From positions 1 through 6,086 of the forward strand of contig SKPT01000199.1 in the NCBI GenBank assembly GCA_007119405.1: a DNA stretch of 6,086 nt, read 5' to 3'. Under the pieces are notes generated by a model, which saw nothing but the letters and a program-made list of their open reading frames with translations, was not told the DNA's origin and did not search any database. Below are positions 1 through 6,086 of this stretch, in pieces. Numbering within the stretch: the first letter of the stretch is position 1; each line of letters opens with the position of its first letter. Source of the DNA: Phycisphaeraceae bacterium (GTDB lineage Bacteria > Planctomycetota > Phycisphaerae > Phycisphaerales > Phycisphaeraceae). The position numbers and the translations under genes are program-made.

Positions 1-2823
1 CACACCTGGTGGTACAGCGGCGTTATCGCCAACAACGTCATCTACGACAACACCGACCGCGGCGTCATCGTCCACGGCGGCAGCAACACCCGTCTCTACA
101 ACAACACCATCTACCAGCAGGTCGGCGACGGCGTCCGCCTGACCAACAGCGTCTCCGACGTCCGCCTGCACAACAACATCATCCACATCGACGCCGGCTA
201 CGCCATCCGCGTCGACAGCGACAGCACCGACGGCTTCACGAGCGACTACAACCTGCTGTCGACCGGCCCGGCGGCGAACGCCCGCGTCGGCCACTGGGCC
301 GGCACGCCGCACGACGCCCTGGCGGACTGGCAGTCCGCGACCGCCGGCGACGCGAACTCGCTCTCGGCCGACCCGATGTTCGTCAACATGAACGGCGCGG
401 ACAACATTCTCGGCTACACGCACGCCGGCGGCGGTTACGACGGCGGGCCGGACGACAACTTCCACCTCGCCGCCGGCTCGTCCGCCATCGACCGCGGCCA
501 CGCCTGGTACGCCCCCGAGTTCGACATCGACGGCTTCGCCCGCGTCGAGGACCCGGGCACGCCGAACCTCGGCTCGCCGGACTACCGCGAGCATCACCTG
601 GGCGAGAACCTCTTCGACGACGAGGTCGGCGAGGCGCTGGGCTGGAGCGTGAACAACTCATCGCGCCTCCTGGACCTGCCCTTCGCGTTCCCCTTCTATG
701 ACAACACGTACACGAGCCTGCGGGTGTCGTCCAACGGCTTCCTGCATCTGGCGGGCTCCGGGTCGGCCGCGTCGAACAACAACAGCGAGGAGGAGCTCGC
801 CGCCAACGCCCGCATCGCCCCGCTGTGGACGAACCTGCGCACCAACGTCAGCGGCAAGGACGTCTACGTCCACGAGGCCGACGACCACATCACCATCCGC
901 TGGGACGCCATGCACGCCGACACCGGCGGGGACGTCAACGTCGCCGTGACGCTCTTCGCCGACGGCACGATCCGCTTCGACTACGGCCAAGGCAACATCG
1001 ACACCGACGCGACGATCGGCGTCTCGCGCGGCGACGGCCGCTTCGTCGCGATCTCGGACCACGCCCGCGACAACGACCTGCACAACGCCGAGTCGGTGGA
1101 GATCCGCCTGACGCCGGGCGCGACGTACACGGACATCGGCGCGTACGAGTTCCGCGGCTCGACGCTGGACACGACGCCGCCGAGCATCGAGACCACGCTG
1201 CCGAGCGTGATCCACGAGGCCGGCGACCTGGTCGAGGCGATGCAGCAGATCGTGCTGAGCTTCAGCGAGCCGCTGAACCACATCGACGCCCGGGCCCTGA
1301 GCAACTACGAGCTGCGCTGGGCCGGGCCCAGCGGCGACTTCGGCACCGCCGACGACGCGGTCATCGACCTGGCGCCGAGCTACGAGGTCGGCTCGACCAC
1401 CGTTACGCTCTCGCTGCCGGCCGGAACCATCCTCGACCCCGGCGCGTATCGCCTGACGGTCTACGGCGAAAACGGCATCCACGACCTGTCCGGCCTGGCG
1501 CTGGATGGCGACAACACCGGCGAGCCGGGCGGCGACTACGTCCGCACCTTCACCCTCGTCGGCCCAGAGATCCTCCACGACGTCGAGGACGGGCTGGTCG
1601 TCCTCGAGCAGCACGGGGCCCACGAGATCAGCCTCAGCTTGCAGACCCAGCCGCTGGACACCGTGCGCATCGACATCGCCGTCAGCGACGACGCGGCCGA
1701 GCTCTCGACCTCCACGCTCACCTTCAACGCCGGCAACTGGGATCAGCCGCAGACGCTCACGCTCACCGACCTGGGCCTGACCGACGGCATCCCCGGCCTG
1801 CTCGACTACACGCTGACGCTGGACACCACCGCCTCGAGCGACGCGGCCTACGCCGCGCTCGCCCCGCAGACCATCGACATCGACGTCCACGACCTGGTCG
1901 CGCCCGAGATCGTGGCGATCACGATCAACGACGGCGACGTCCAGCGGTCGATGCTCCGACAGATTGCCGTCCAGTTCAGCCAGGACGTCTCGGCGAGCCT
2001 GAGCCTGGACGACGTGAGCCTGGTCAACCTGACGACCGGCGAGGTCATGGCCGCCGACGCGATGGCGCTGCACTACGACGCCAACACGCACACCGCCACG
2101 CTCACCTTCCCGACGCTGCTCGGCGGGTCGCTGGGCGACGGCAACTGGGAGCTCGAACTCGCCGCCGAGTCCATCACCGACGCGGCGGGCAACACGCTGG
2201 CGGGCGAGCCGGCCGAACGACGCGCCCGGTTCCACCGCCTCTTCGGCGATCACGACGGCGACCGCGTGGTGGACCTGGTCGACGTGCTGGCGCTGCGCCG
2301 CAGCTACCTGCTCGACGAGTCCGACCCGGCGTTCAACGACGTGTTCGACCACGACGGCAACGGCGTCATCGACGCCGCGGACCTCGCGGCCATCCAGGAC
2401 AACTACCTCGTGCATCTGCCCGAGCCCGAGGCCTGGGCGCAGTGGGGCTACGCCTCCTCCGCTGCCGTGGAGCAGACGATCGCCCCGCCGCAGCAACAGG
2501 CGTACAGCGGTGCGCACGAGAGCATCGCCCCGCCGCCGACGCCGGACGCGGATGCGGCCGAGGAGTTCGAGCCTGCGGTGGACACGGGTGCCGGCGAGCA
2601 CGATGCGATCGGTGTGGACGAACCCGCGCTGCACGAAACGGACGGGTCGCTGATCGACGCGTTGGCCCTGGCATCGGACGAGCCGGCGTCTTCAACCCAC
2701 CGGCCGCTGCAACCGCACCTCGCCGCGGCGTGGGCGCGTCTGACGCACGCCAGCGCGTTGATGGAGCTGGCCGACGGCGAGGACGAGGAGGAGGCCTTCC
2801 TGCTCGGCGAGCCGGACGTCTGA
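1..2823 (+). CDS. Large secreted multidomain protein: beta-helix, nidogen-like, Ig-like/Calx-beta and type I dockerin (5' partial)
   Basis: The frame is open from base 1 to the TGA at 2821, giving 940 visible residues; the start and signal peptide lie upstream. An internal ATG at 376 is not the start, because typical protein sequence continues in frame before it. Residue numbers count from base 1. Residues 1-130 are parallel beta-helix coils, with NN(V/T/I)I turns at N11-N12, N34-N35 and N58-N59 (23-24 residue period), then a DPMFV motif at 124-128. SSAIDRG (160-166) and DIGAYEF (378-384) are the two halves of a common beta-helix C-terminal cap. Between them, about 226-370, sits a nidogen-like fold (FPFY, SSNGFL, APLW, ITIRWDAM, DGTIRFDYG, TIGVS). 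Residues 389-520 resemble SbsA Ig-like, 521-632 Calx-beta-like, and 633-748 a second Ig-like domain. The type I dockerin is at 748-806, with calcium loops D750/D752/D754/D758/D761 and D783/D785/N787/D791/D794. An acidic tail of 134 residues follows. It is probably exported; ligand and role are unknown. Domain calls are by eye. Confidence 0.9.
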   Translation, partial: HTWWYSGVIANNVIYDNTDRGVIVHGGSNTRLYNNTIYQQVGDGVRLTNSVSDVRLHNNIIHIDAGYAIRVDSDSTDGFTSDYNLLSTGPAANARVGHWAGTPHDALADWQSATAGDANSLSADPMFVNMNGADNILGYTHAGGGYDGGPDDNFHLAAGSSAIDRGHAWYAPEFDIDGFARVEDPGTPNLGSPDYREHHLGENLFDDEVGEALGWSVNNSSRLLDLPFAFPFYDNTYTSLRVSSNGFLHLAGSGSAASNNNSEEELAANARIAPLWTNLRTNVSGKDVYVHEADDHITIRWDAMHADTGGDVNVAVTLFADGTIRFDYGQGNIDTDATIGVSRGDGRFVAISDHARDNDLHNAESVEIRLTPGATYTDIGAYEFRGSTLDTTPPSIETTLPSVIHEAGDLVEAMQQIVLSFSEPLNHIDARALSNYELRWAGPSGDFGTADDAVIDLAPSYEVGSTTVTLSLPAGTILDPGAYRLTVYGENGIHDLSGLALDGDNTGEPGGDYVRTFTLVGPEILHDVEDGLVVLEQHGAHEISLSLQTQPLDTVRIDIAVSDDAAELSTSTLTFNAGNWDQPQTLTLTDLGLTDGIPGLLDYTLTLDTTASSDAAYAALAPQTIDIDVHDLVAPEIVAITINDGDVQRSMLRQIAVQFSQDVSASLSLDDVSLVNLTTGEVMAADAMALHYDANTHTATLTFPTLLGGSLGDGNWELELAAESITDAAGNTLAGEPAERRARFHRLFGDHDGDRVVDLVDVLALRRSYLLDESDPAFNDVFDHDGNGVIDAADLAAIQDNYLVHLPEPEAWAQWGYASSAAVEQTIAPPQQQAYSGAHESIAPPPTPDADAAEEFEPAVDTGAGEHDAIGVDEPALHETDGSLIDALALASDEPASSTHRPLQPHLAAAWARLTHASALMELADGEDEEEAFLLGEPDV
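2248..2418 (+). other. Type I dockerin domain within the large secreted protein
   Basis: Residues about 750-806 of the upstream protein contain two EF-hand-like calcium loops in the DxDxDxxxDxxD pattern. The first is D750, D752, D754, D758, D761; the second is D783, D785, N787, D791, D794. Each loop is followed by a short helix (LALRRSYLL; LAAIQDNYL). This duplicated arrangement is the hallmark of type I dockerins, which bind cohesins in cellulosomes. In planctomycetes dockerin-like modules are frequent on secreted proteins that are not cellulosomal, so the partner here cannot be named. All ten expected ligand positions carry D or N, which suggests working calcium binding. Confidence 0.88.
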
Positions 2824-2845
2824 GCGTCACCAGCGGGGCCAAGCC

Positions 2846-2950
2846 ATGCGCGACATGGGCCCGACACACTTTCCCGCCGGGGGCGGCTGCCTGCTGATGC
2901 TGCTGGTGACCATCGTGCTGGTGGTGCTGCTGTGGCTGTTGCAGGTGTAA
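2846..2950 (+). CDS. Putative 34-residue single-span membrane peptide
   Basis: An ATG at 2846 opens a 34-codon frame ending at TAA 2948-2950. The short hydrophilic N-terminus (MRDMGPTHFPAGGG) is followed by one long hydrophobic stretch from about residue 15 to 34 (CLLMLLVTIVLVVLLWLLQV), enough for one membrane span ending almost at the C-terminus. All but two codons (ACA, TTT) end in G or C, matching the real genes here. It starts 22 bases after the stop of the large secreted protein, so co-transcription is likely. No good Shine-Dalgarno site is visible (only a GGGG at 2835-2838), and a second ATG at 2855 is an alternative start. I know no family for it. Chance occurrence in a GC-rich, Leu/Val-codon-rich stretch is the main alternative. 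Confidence 0.45.
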   Translation: MRDMGPTHFPAGGGCLLMLLVTIVLVVLLWLLQV

Positions 2951-2956
2951 AGGCCG

Positions 2957-4180
2957 TCACTCCTCCGCCGAGCGGCCGAACGCCGCGTCCAGGGCGTCGG
3001 CGTCGACATCCTCGGGAATGGTCGCCCCGGTCGCGTAGTTGTACAGCAGCGTGCGGAAGATCATGTCCGCCGCGCTGCTGGTCACGGCCACGAGCAGCGC
3101 CACGCCCACGAACACCACGACCAGCGCGATCACGATGCTGATGTACCCGGCCTGCCCCGCCCAGATCGCGCCGGCGATCAGCAACACGAAGATGGGCAAG
3201 GCGAGAATGAAGCTGAAGATCGCGATGGAGAAGTTGCCCACCAGCGCCTCGCCCCACGTGTCGCGCAGCGTCGAGACCGAGCGCTTGAACGCCTCGACCG
3301 GGCCCAGGCCCTCCGCCGCGAGCACCGGCACCACAAAGTAGGTCAGCGCCGTCCACGCCGTGCCCAGCAGCGAAGAGACGAACCGGCCCACCTTGCGGTT
3401 GTTCTCCAGCATCTTCAGCAGCAGCCCCACCGTGGCCGAGATCACCGCCCAGCCGGCGACCTGCGGCAGGCGCCGCATCGCGATCGACAGCCCATAGCCG
3501 ATCGTCGGCCGCTGCCCGCCGTCGCAGACGCGCAAGGCGCACGCCGCCAGCGCGGTGTTGAAGAACACGATCACGAAGTAGGAGCAGAAGTAGAAGGCGA
3601 AGACCAGGGCGTAGACGTGCAGCGGCACGTCGCCGGCGGCGACGTCGTCGTCGAGAAAGGCCTGGAAGTCGTCGATCGTGCCCGTGCCCCACAACGGCGC
3701 CAGAAAGCTGCCGAGCACCGCCAGCGCCGCAATGCCCGAGAGCACCGGAAACACCAGCAGCCGCTTGCACTGCCAGATGATCCAGTAGCTGATCTTGACG
3801 TATTCCCAGCTCCGCGTGATGCGCTCCCAGAACGAGCCGGCGTAGACGACGCGCTGCACCCGCCGCGTTCGCCCGCTGGACAACGACGGCGCCGACGACG
3901 TGGCCGCGGCGACGCTGACCCCGCCGGCCTCGCCGGTGGCGCTGTTGTAGCCGCAGTGCAGGCACAGGGCGTTGCCCGCCGGCATCTCGCGCCCGCAGCC
4001 GGGGCAGTTCTCGCCCTGGTCCGGATCCTCGGCCAGGTCGTAGGCGTCGTCGGCCGGCGGAGCGTCCGGCACGTGAACCGCCGCGCCGCACCCGCACCGC
4101 ACCCGCCGGCCGGCGATCTCCGCCTTCCAGCGGTAACGCTTGCCACATTGCCCGCACGCGAAACTTGCATCACCTGCCAT
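2957..4180 (-). CDS. DUF6159-type polytopic membrane protein with two N-terminal zinc-ribbon-like clusters
   Basis: This gene encodes 407 residues. The start at 4180 (MAGDASFACG) is preferred over an in-frame ATG at 4255. The shorter start has an AAAGGG ribosome site 7 bases upstream and begins at the first Cys cluster, and a promoter candidate lies inside the longer version. The N-terminus carries two Cys4 clusters, C9/C12/C29/C31 and C59/C62/C73/C76 (CPGC, CLHC), likely zinc-binding and cytoplasmic. A low-complexity Ala/Ser linker (about 85-105) leads into a membrane domain with spans near 141-162, 188-218, 241-258, 268-290, 316-338 and 344-368. Matches to the DUF6159 pattern as I remember it include RLLVFPVLSGI, a YFVIVFFNTAL segment, a repeated small-residue helix, FVVPVLAAEGLGPVEAFKRS and TWGEALVGNF. 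The function of that family is not established. It is convergent with the upstream operon (6-base gap) and divergent from ftsK. Confidence 0.85.
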   Translation of the reverse strand: MAGDASFACGQCGKRYRWKAEIAGRRVRCGCGAAVHVPDAPPADDAYDLAEDPDQGENCPGCGREMPAGNALCLHCGYNSATGEAGGVSVAAATSSAPSLSSGRTRRVQRVVYAGSFWERITRSWEYVKISYWIIWQCKRLLVFPVLSGIAALAVLGSFLAPLWGTGTIDDFQAFLDDDVAAGDVPLHVYALVFAFYFCSYFVIVFFNTALAACALRVCDGGQRPTIGYGLSIAMRRLPQVAGWAVISATVGLLLKMLENNRKVGRFVSSLLGTAWTALTYFVVPVLAAEGLGPVEAFKRSVSTLRDTWGEALVGNFSIAIFSFILALPIFVLLIAGAIWAGQAGYISIVIALVVVFVGVALLVAVTSSAADMIFRTLLYNYATGATIPEDVDADALDAAFGRSAEE

Positions 4181-4187
4181 GAACACG

Positions 4188-4193
4188 CCCTTT
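4188..4193 (-). promoter_or_regulatory. Ribosome binding site of the DUF6159-type gene
   Basis: Read on the minus strand, AAAGGG ends 7 bases before the ATG at 4180-4178. It is a moderate purine-rich Shine-Dalgarno match and supports this start over the in-frame ATG 25 codons upstream. Confidence 0.5.
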
Positions 4194-4226
4194 CCCGAAG
4201 TGACACGGCCACAAGAGACGCGATCA

Positions 4227-4255
4227 AAGGTAGCACAGGCCCGGCCCTGGCGCAA
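4227..4255 (-). promoter_or_regulatory. Candidate sigma-70-type promoter of the DUF6159-type gene
   Basis: On the minus strand TTGCGC (4255-4250) and TACCTT (4232-4227) are separated by exactly 17 bases. Each hexamer matches only 3 of 6 consensus bases, but both keep the key positions (TTG of the -35; TA and final T of the -10). The implied transcription start near 4220 gives a 5' leader of about 40 bases before the ATG at 4180. The prediction is by eye and GC-rich promoters are hard to score. Confidence 0.4.
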
Positions 4256-4363
4256 GGGCCATTCGCATCAACGTGTCAGCCTGGTTGGCCGGTGCCACAG
4301 CTTGACGCGGAAGGCAAGCGCAGCGCAACCGGTGGACCGCCGCGAGCCCACAACCCCCGCCCC

Positions 4364-4406
4364 GGCAGGGGCGGCGGCGACGTCGCTGACCGCCTCTGCC
4401 CCTGCC
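4364..4406. other. Long GC-rich hairpin with competing alternative hairpin
   Basis: GGCAGGGGC at 4364-4372 is perfectly complementary to GCCCCTGCC at 4398-4406. Inside it GGCGG (4373-4377) pairs with CCGCC (4390-4394), leaving a 3-base bulge (4395-4397) and a 12-base loop. Together that is 14 base pairs. A second hairpin, CCGCCCC (4357-4363) with GGGGCGG (4368-4374) around a GGCA tetraloop, shares bases with the first, so the two cannot form together. No T-run follows on either strand, so it does not look like an intrinsic terminator. If ftsK is transcribed from upstream of it, the structure would sit in the ftsK leader about 230 bases before the ATG. Its role is unknown. Confidence 0.4.
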
Positions 4407-4624
4407 TGAGCAGAATCAGCGTGTGCCTCGCCATCCACGGGTTCCGCTTCGCTCCACTCCTGGCCGCAACCCCCTCCCGGGCGCAACCTTATCGGACCGG
4501 CACCCCGCGTTTCGCCGATCTCTCGCCCCCGCATCGGCACTGATCGCCGTTCTGTGTCGCCGGACTCACCCCCGGGCCGATCTAGCCCAAGTGGCGCGGT
4601 CGCTGTGCGCTGCGCCAGGGATGC

Positions 4625-4629
4625 GAGGT
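4625..4629 (+). promoter_or_regulatory. Ribosome binding site of ftsK
   Basis: GAGGT lies 7 bases before the ATG at 4637, a good Shine-Dalgarno match at ideal spacing. An in-frame TAG at 4583-4585 limits how far upstream the gene could begin, and no ATG or GTG in the ftsK frame lies between, so this site fixes the start. Confidence 0.75.
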
Positions 4630-4636
4630 ACACGAC

Positions 4637-6086
4637 ATGGCAAAGAACAGGAACGAGCAACAGGGCGACGGCGCCGGCTCAACGTGGGCGGCGATGGGAT
4701 GGGCCGCCCTGGCCGGGCTCTGGCTGCTGCTGGTCGCCGCGATGGCCAGCTTCGACCCCGCCGATCCGCCGGGCACCGGCCACGGGGTGGTCAACGAACG
4801 CGTGAGCAACTGGGTCGGGCTCGTCGGCGCCGCCGCCGCTCACCGCATCCACCTCATGCTCGGCTCCGGCGCGTGGCTGATCATCGCCGCCATGGGCCTG
4901 TACCTGGCCCGCACCGCCGTGAGCAAGCCGGTCACCCAGTTGCCCCTGCGCGCCGCCGGCGTGCTGCTGATGACCGTCGCGACCAGCACCCTGCTCGCCA
5001 TCTGGACCGGCCCCGGCCATGCCGCGGCGGTGCCCGGCAGCGGCGGCATGCTCGCCCTGTTCGTCGCCGACCAGCTCATCGAACGCTTCGCCGTCGCCGG
5101 CACCCTCGTCATCCTCGCCGTCGCCTTCTGGGTCGGCGCCCTGCTGGCCGTCGACGAGCTCGTGCTCGCCCTGCCGCGCTGGTTCGGCCGGCACGTCCTG
5201 GGCATGGGCGAGCGGTTGCGCGAGACGCGCATCCACGCGCCGAGAACAGCGCTGGCGGGCGTCGCCGGTGTGGCGGGCGGCGTTGCGGGCGGCGTCGCCG
5301 GCGGCGTGGCCGGGCTCTTCCGCCGCGGCCGGTCAAGTCACGAGCCCACCATCTTGCGCCCCGGCCGATCCCGCCGACGCGAGCAGGAGCAGATCGACGA
5401 GCAGGAGCAATGGGACGAAGCCCTCGACACCGTCGAGCAGGCCGAACGCGACGAGACCGAGGAGCCGGACCTCGCCGAGGAGGACCAGCCGCAGGCCGAG
5501 GACGACGACGAAGGCGCCGACGCCCCCGAGGCCTACATGGCCACCCGGACCGGCCAGGGCTTCGACCCCGACGCCCTGCGCGCCAAGATGAAGCAGTTGC
5601 CCATCAACTTCGCACCGCGCACCGACACCACCGACGCCGCCGCCCGCGAGCCGGACCTCTCCGGCTACCAGTTCCCCGGCCTGGACCTGCTCGACGAGCC
5701 GGAAGAGAACTTCACCGCCGAAATGGAGCAGATCGTCCGCGACCAGGCCGTCGAGCTCGAATCCGCCCTCCAGGAGTACCGCATCGAGGGCGAGGTCGTC
5801 GGCATCGACTCCGGGCCCGTCATCACCATGTTCGAGGTCGCGCTGGCCAAGGGCACCAAGGTCTCGCAGATCACCAACGTCGCCCCCGACCTCGCTCGCG
5901 CGCTCAAGGCCCAGAACATCCGCGTCGTGCCCAACATGGCCGGCAAGAACACCATCGGCATCGAGGTCCCCAACTCCCGCAAGGAAAAGGTCCGCCTCAA
6001 GGAGCTGATGGCCGCCGCCCCCGACTCCACCAAAAAGATGAAGCTGCCCATGTACCTGGGCAAGGACGCCTCGGGCAACCCGCTCA
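4637..6086 (+). CDS. ftsK: DNA translocase FtsK, N-terminal half (3' partial, runs off the window)
   Basis: The frame runs 483 codons from ATG 4637 to the window end without a stop. FtsK/SpoIIIE proteins are septum-anchored ATPases that pump chromosomal DNA during division and dimer resolution. The N-terminus shows four hydrophobic spans, near residues 17-38, 74-92, 104-122 and 153-178. After the first span come SFDPADP (38-44) and NWVGLVGA (58-65), resembling the FtsK 4TM domain. Residues 207-226 are a Gly/Ala/Val repeat. A highly charged, mostly acidic linker spans about 245-300. The alpha domain starts near 340 and contains GPVITMFEVAL, KGTKVSQITN, DLARALKAQNIRVV and a PGK-like AGKNTIGIEVPN. 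The window stops after MYLGKDASGNPL, which in FtsK comes just before the Walker A motif, so the motor and gamma domains are not visible. It is divergent from the DUF6159-type gene and no downstream partner is in view. Confidence 0.93.
   Translation, partial: MAKNRNEQQGDGAGSTWAAMGWAALAGLWLLLVAAMASFDPADPPGTGHGVVNERVSNWVGLVGAAAAHRIHLMLGSGAWLIIAAMGLYLARTAVSKPVTQLPLRAAGVLLMTVATSTLLAIWTGPGHAAAVPGSGGMLALFVADQLIERFAVAGTLVILAVAFWVGALLAVDELVLALPRWFGRHVLGMGERLRETRIHAPRTALAGVAGVAGGVAGGVAGGVAGLFRRGRSSHEPTILRPGRSRRREQEQIDEQEQWDEALDTVEQAERDETEEPDLAEEDQPQAEDDDEGADAPEAYMATRTGQGFDPDALRAKMKQLPINFAPRTDTTDAAAREPDLSGYQFPGLDLLDEPEENFTAEMEQIVRDQAVELESALQEYRIEGEVVGIDSGPVITMFEVALAKGTKVSQITNVAPDLARALKAQNIRVVPNMAGKNTIGIEVPNSRKEKVRLKELMAAAPDSTKKMKLPMYLGKDASGNPL
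5255..5314 (+). repeat. Short tandem repeat encoding VAGG units in ftsK
   Basis: Three tandem 12-base units at 5273-5284, 5285-5296 and 5297-5308 each encode Ala-Gly-Gly-Val and differ only at third codon positions. They are flanked by degenerate half units (5255-5272 and 5309-5314). The result is a 20-residue stretch of only Gly, Ala and Val (207-226), just after the membrane domain and before a basic RRGR and the acidic linker. Such in-frame 12-base repeats can change copy number by slippage without breaking the frame. Confidence 0.75.

Larger units (their letters stand above)
4181..4636. other. Divergent intergenic region between the DUF6159-type gene and ftsK
   Basis: No convincing gene is visible in these 456 bases; frames that stay open here read as low-complexity sequence with no recognisable family. 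The left edge holds the leader and candidate promoter of the minus-strand gene. The centre (4357-4406) holds a strong hairpin with an alternative fold. Bases 4432-4466 hold a short imperfect palindrome. The right edge carries the ftsK ribosome site. I see no clear -35/-10 pair for ftsK: a TTGACG at 4302-4307 has no matching -10 hexamer 16-18 bases downstream. No tRNA, terminator with a T-run, or riboswitch consensus was recognised. Confidence 0.6.

Noticed and set aside
376..378. ATG as the true start of the dockerin protein
   Set aside because: The same frame is open upstream to base 1 and encodes regular beta-helix coils continuous with the rest of the domain, so the ATG is internal.
658..2634. 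Very long minus-strand open frame (658 codons) opposite the dockerin protein
   Set aside because: It is rich in Arg, Val, Gly and Asp with no recognisable domain. It is the mirror of a GC-rich coding region, and the plus frame has clear domain motifs.
825..2897. Long plus-strand frame of 690 codons overlapping the dockerin gene
   Set aside because: It reads as Arg/His/Ala-rich low-complexity sequence, typical of an out-of-frame shadow in GC-rich DNA.
2448..4157. Minus-strand frame of 569 codons covering the DUF6159-type gene and the end of the dockerin gene
   Set aside because: It is out of frame with the membrane protein, which has coherent hydrophobic spans and Cys clusters. This frame has Arg/Gly runs and crosses two real genes.
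4302..4330. TTGACG as a -35 element for ftsK
   Set aside because: No -10-like hexamer lies 16-18 bases downstream (GCAACC at the 17-base position), so the pair is not supported.
4514..4538. GCCGAT...ATCGGC inverted repeat upstream of ftsK
   Set aside because: Only six base pairs around a 13-base loop, easily expected by chance in this composition.
4268..4660. Minus-strand frame of 130 codons in the intergenic region
   Set aside because: There is no recognisable motif or good ribosome site, it overlaps the ftsK start, and composition is low-complexity.

Overview
The window looks like part of a high-GC planctomycete chromosome, probably from the Phycisphaerae or relatives. The base composition is strongly GC-rich, with nearly every third codon position G or C. 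The first gene is a large beta-helix/Ig-like/dockerin secreted protein of a kind common in planctomycetes, and several genes have few or weak Shine-Dalgarno sites. The lineage call is inference from protein style, not from a marker gene.

Layout. Bases 1-2823 (+) hold the C-terminal 940 residues of a large secreted protein that begins before the window. Its modules in order are parallel beta-helix coils, a nidogen-like domain, an SbsA-type Ig-like domain, a Calx-beta-like domain, a second Ig-like domain, a type I dockerin and a long acidic tail. Only 22 bases downstream, 2846-2950 (+) can encode a 34-residue single-span membrane peptide. Six bases further on, and convergent to it, lies the end of a membrane protein of the DUF6159 type at 2957-4180 (-), which carries two zinc-ribbon-like Cys4 clusters at its N-terminus. 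Bases 4181-4636 are a divergent intergenic region. It holds a plausible promoter for the DUF6159 gene, a strong hairpin with a competing alternative fold, and a palindromic patch that may be a dispersed repeat. From 4637 (+) to the window end runs the N-terminal half of the DNA translocase FtsK (four membrane segments, acidic linker, start of the alpha domain). It is cut off just before the Walker A motif.

The genes do not form an obvious pathway. FtsK is a housekeeping chromosome-segregation/division gene, the DUF6159 protein is a membrane protein of unknown role, and the dockerin protein is an exported surface or matrix protein. I found no mobile element, CRISPR array, tRNA, rRNA or defence system. 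The items most worth a second look are the nidogen-like domain nested inside the conserved C-terminal cap of the beta-helix, the internal (non-terminal) dockerin with its tail, the 34-residue membrane peptide, and the mutually exclusive hairpins upstream of ftsK.
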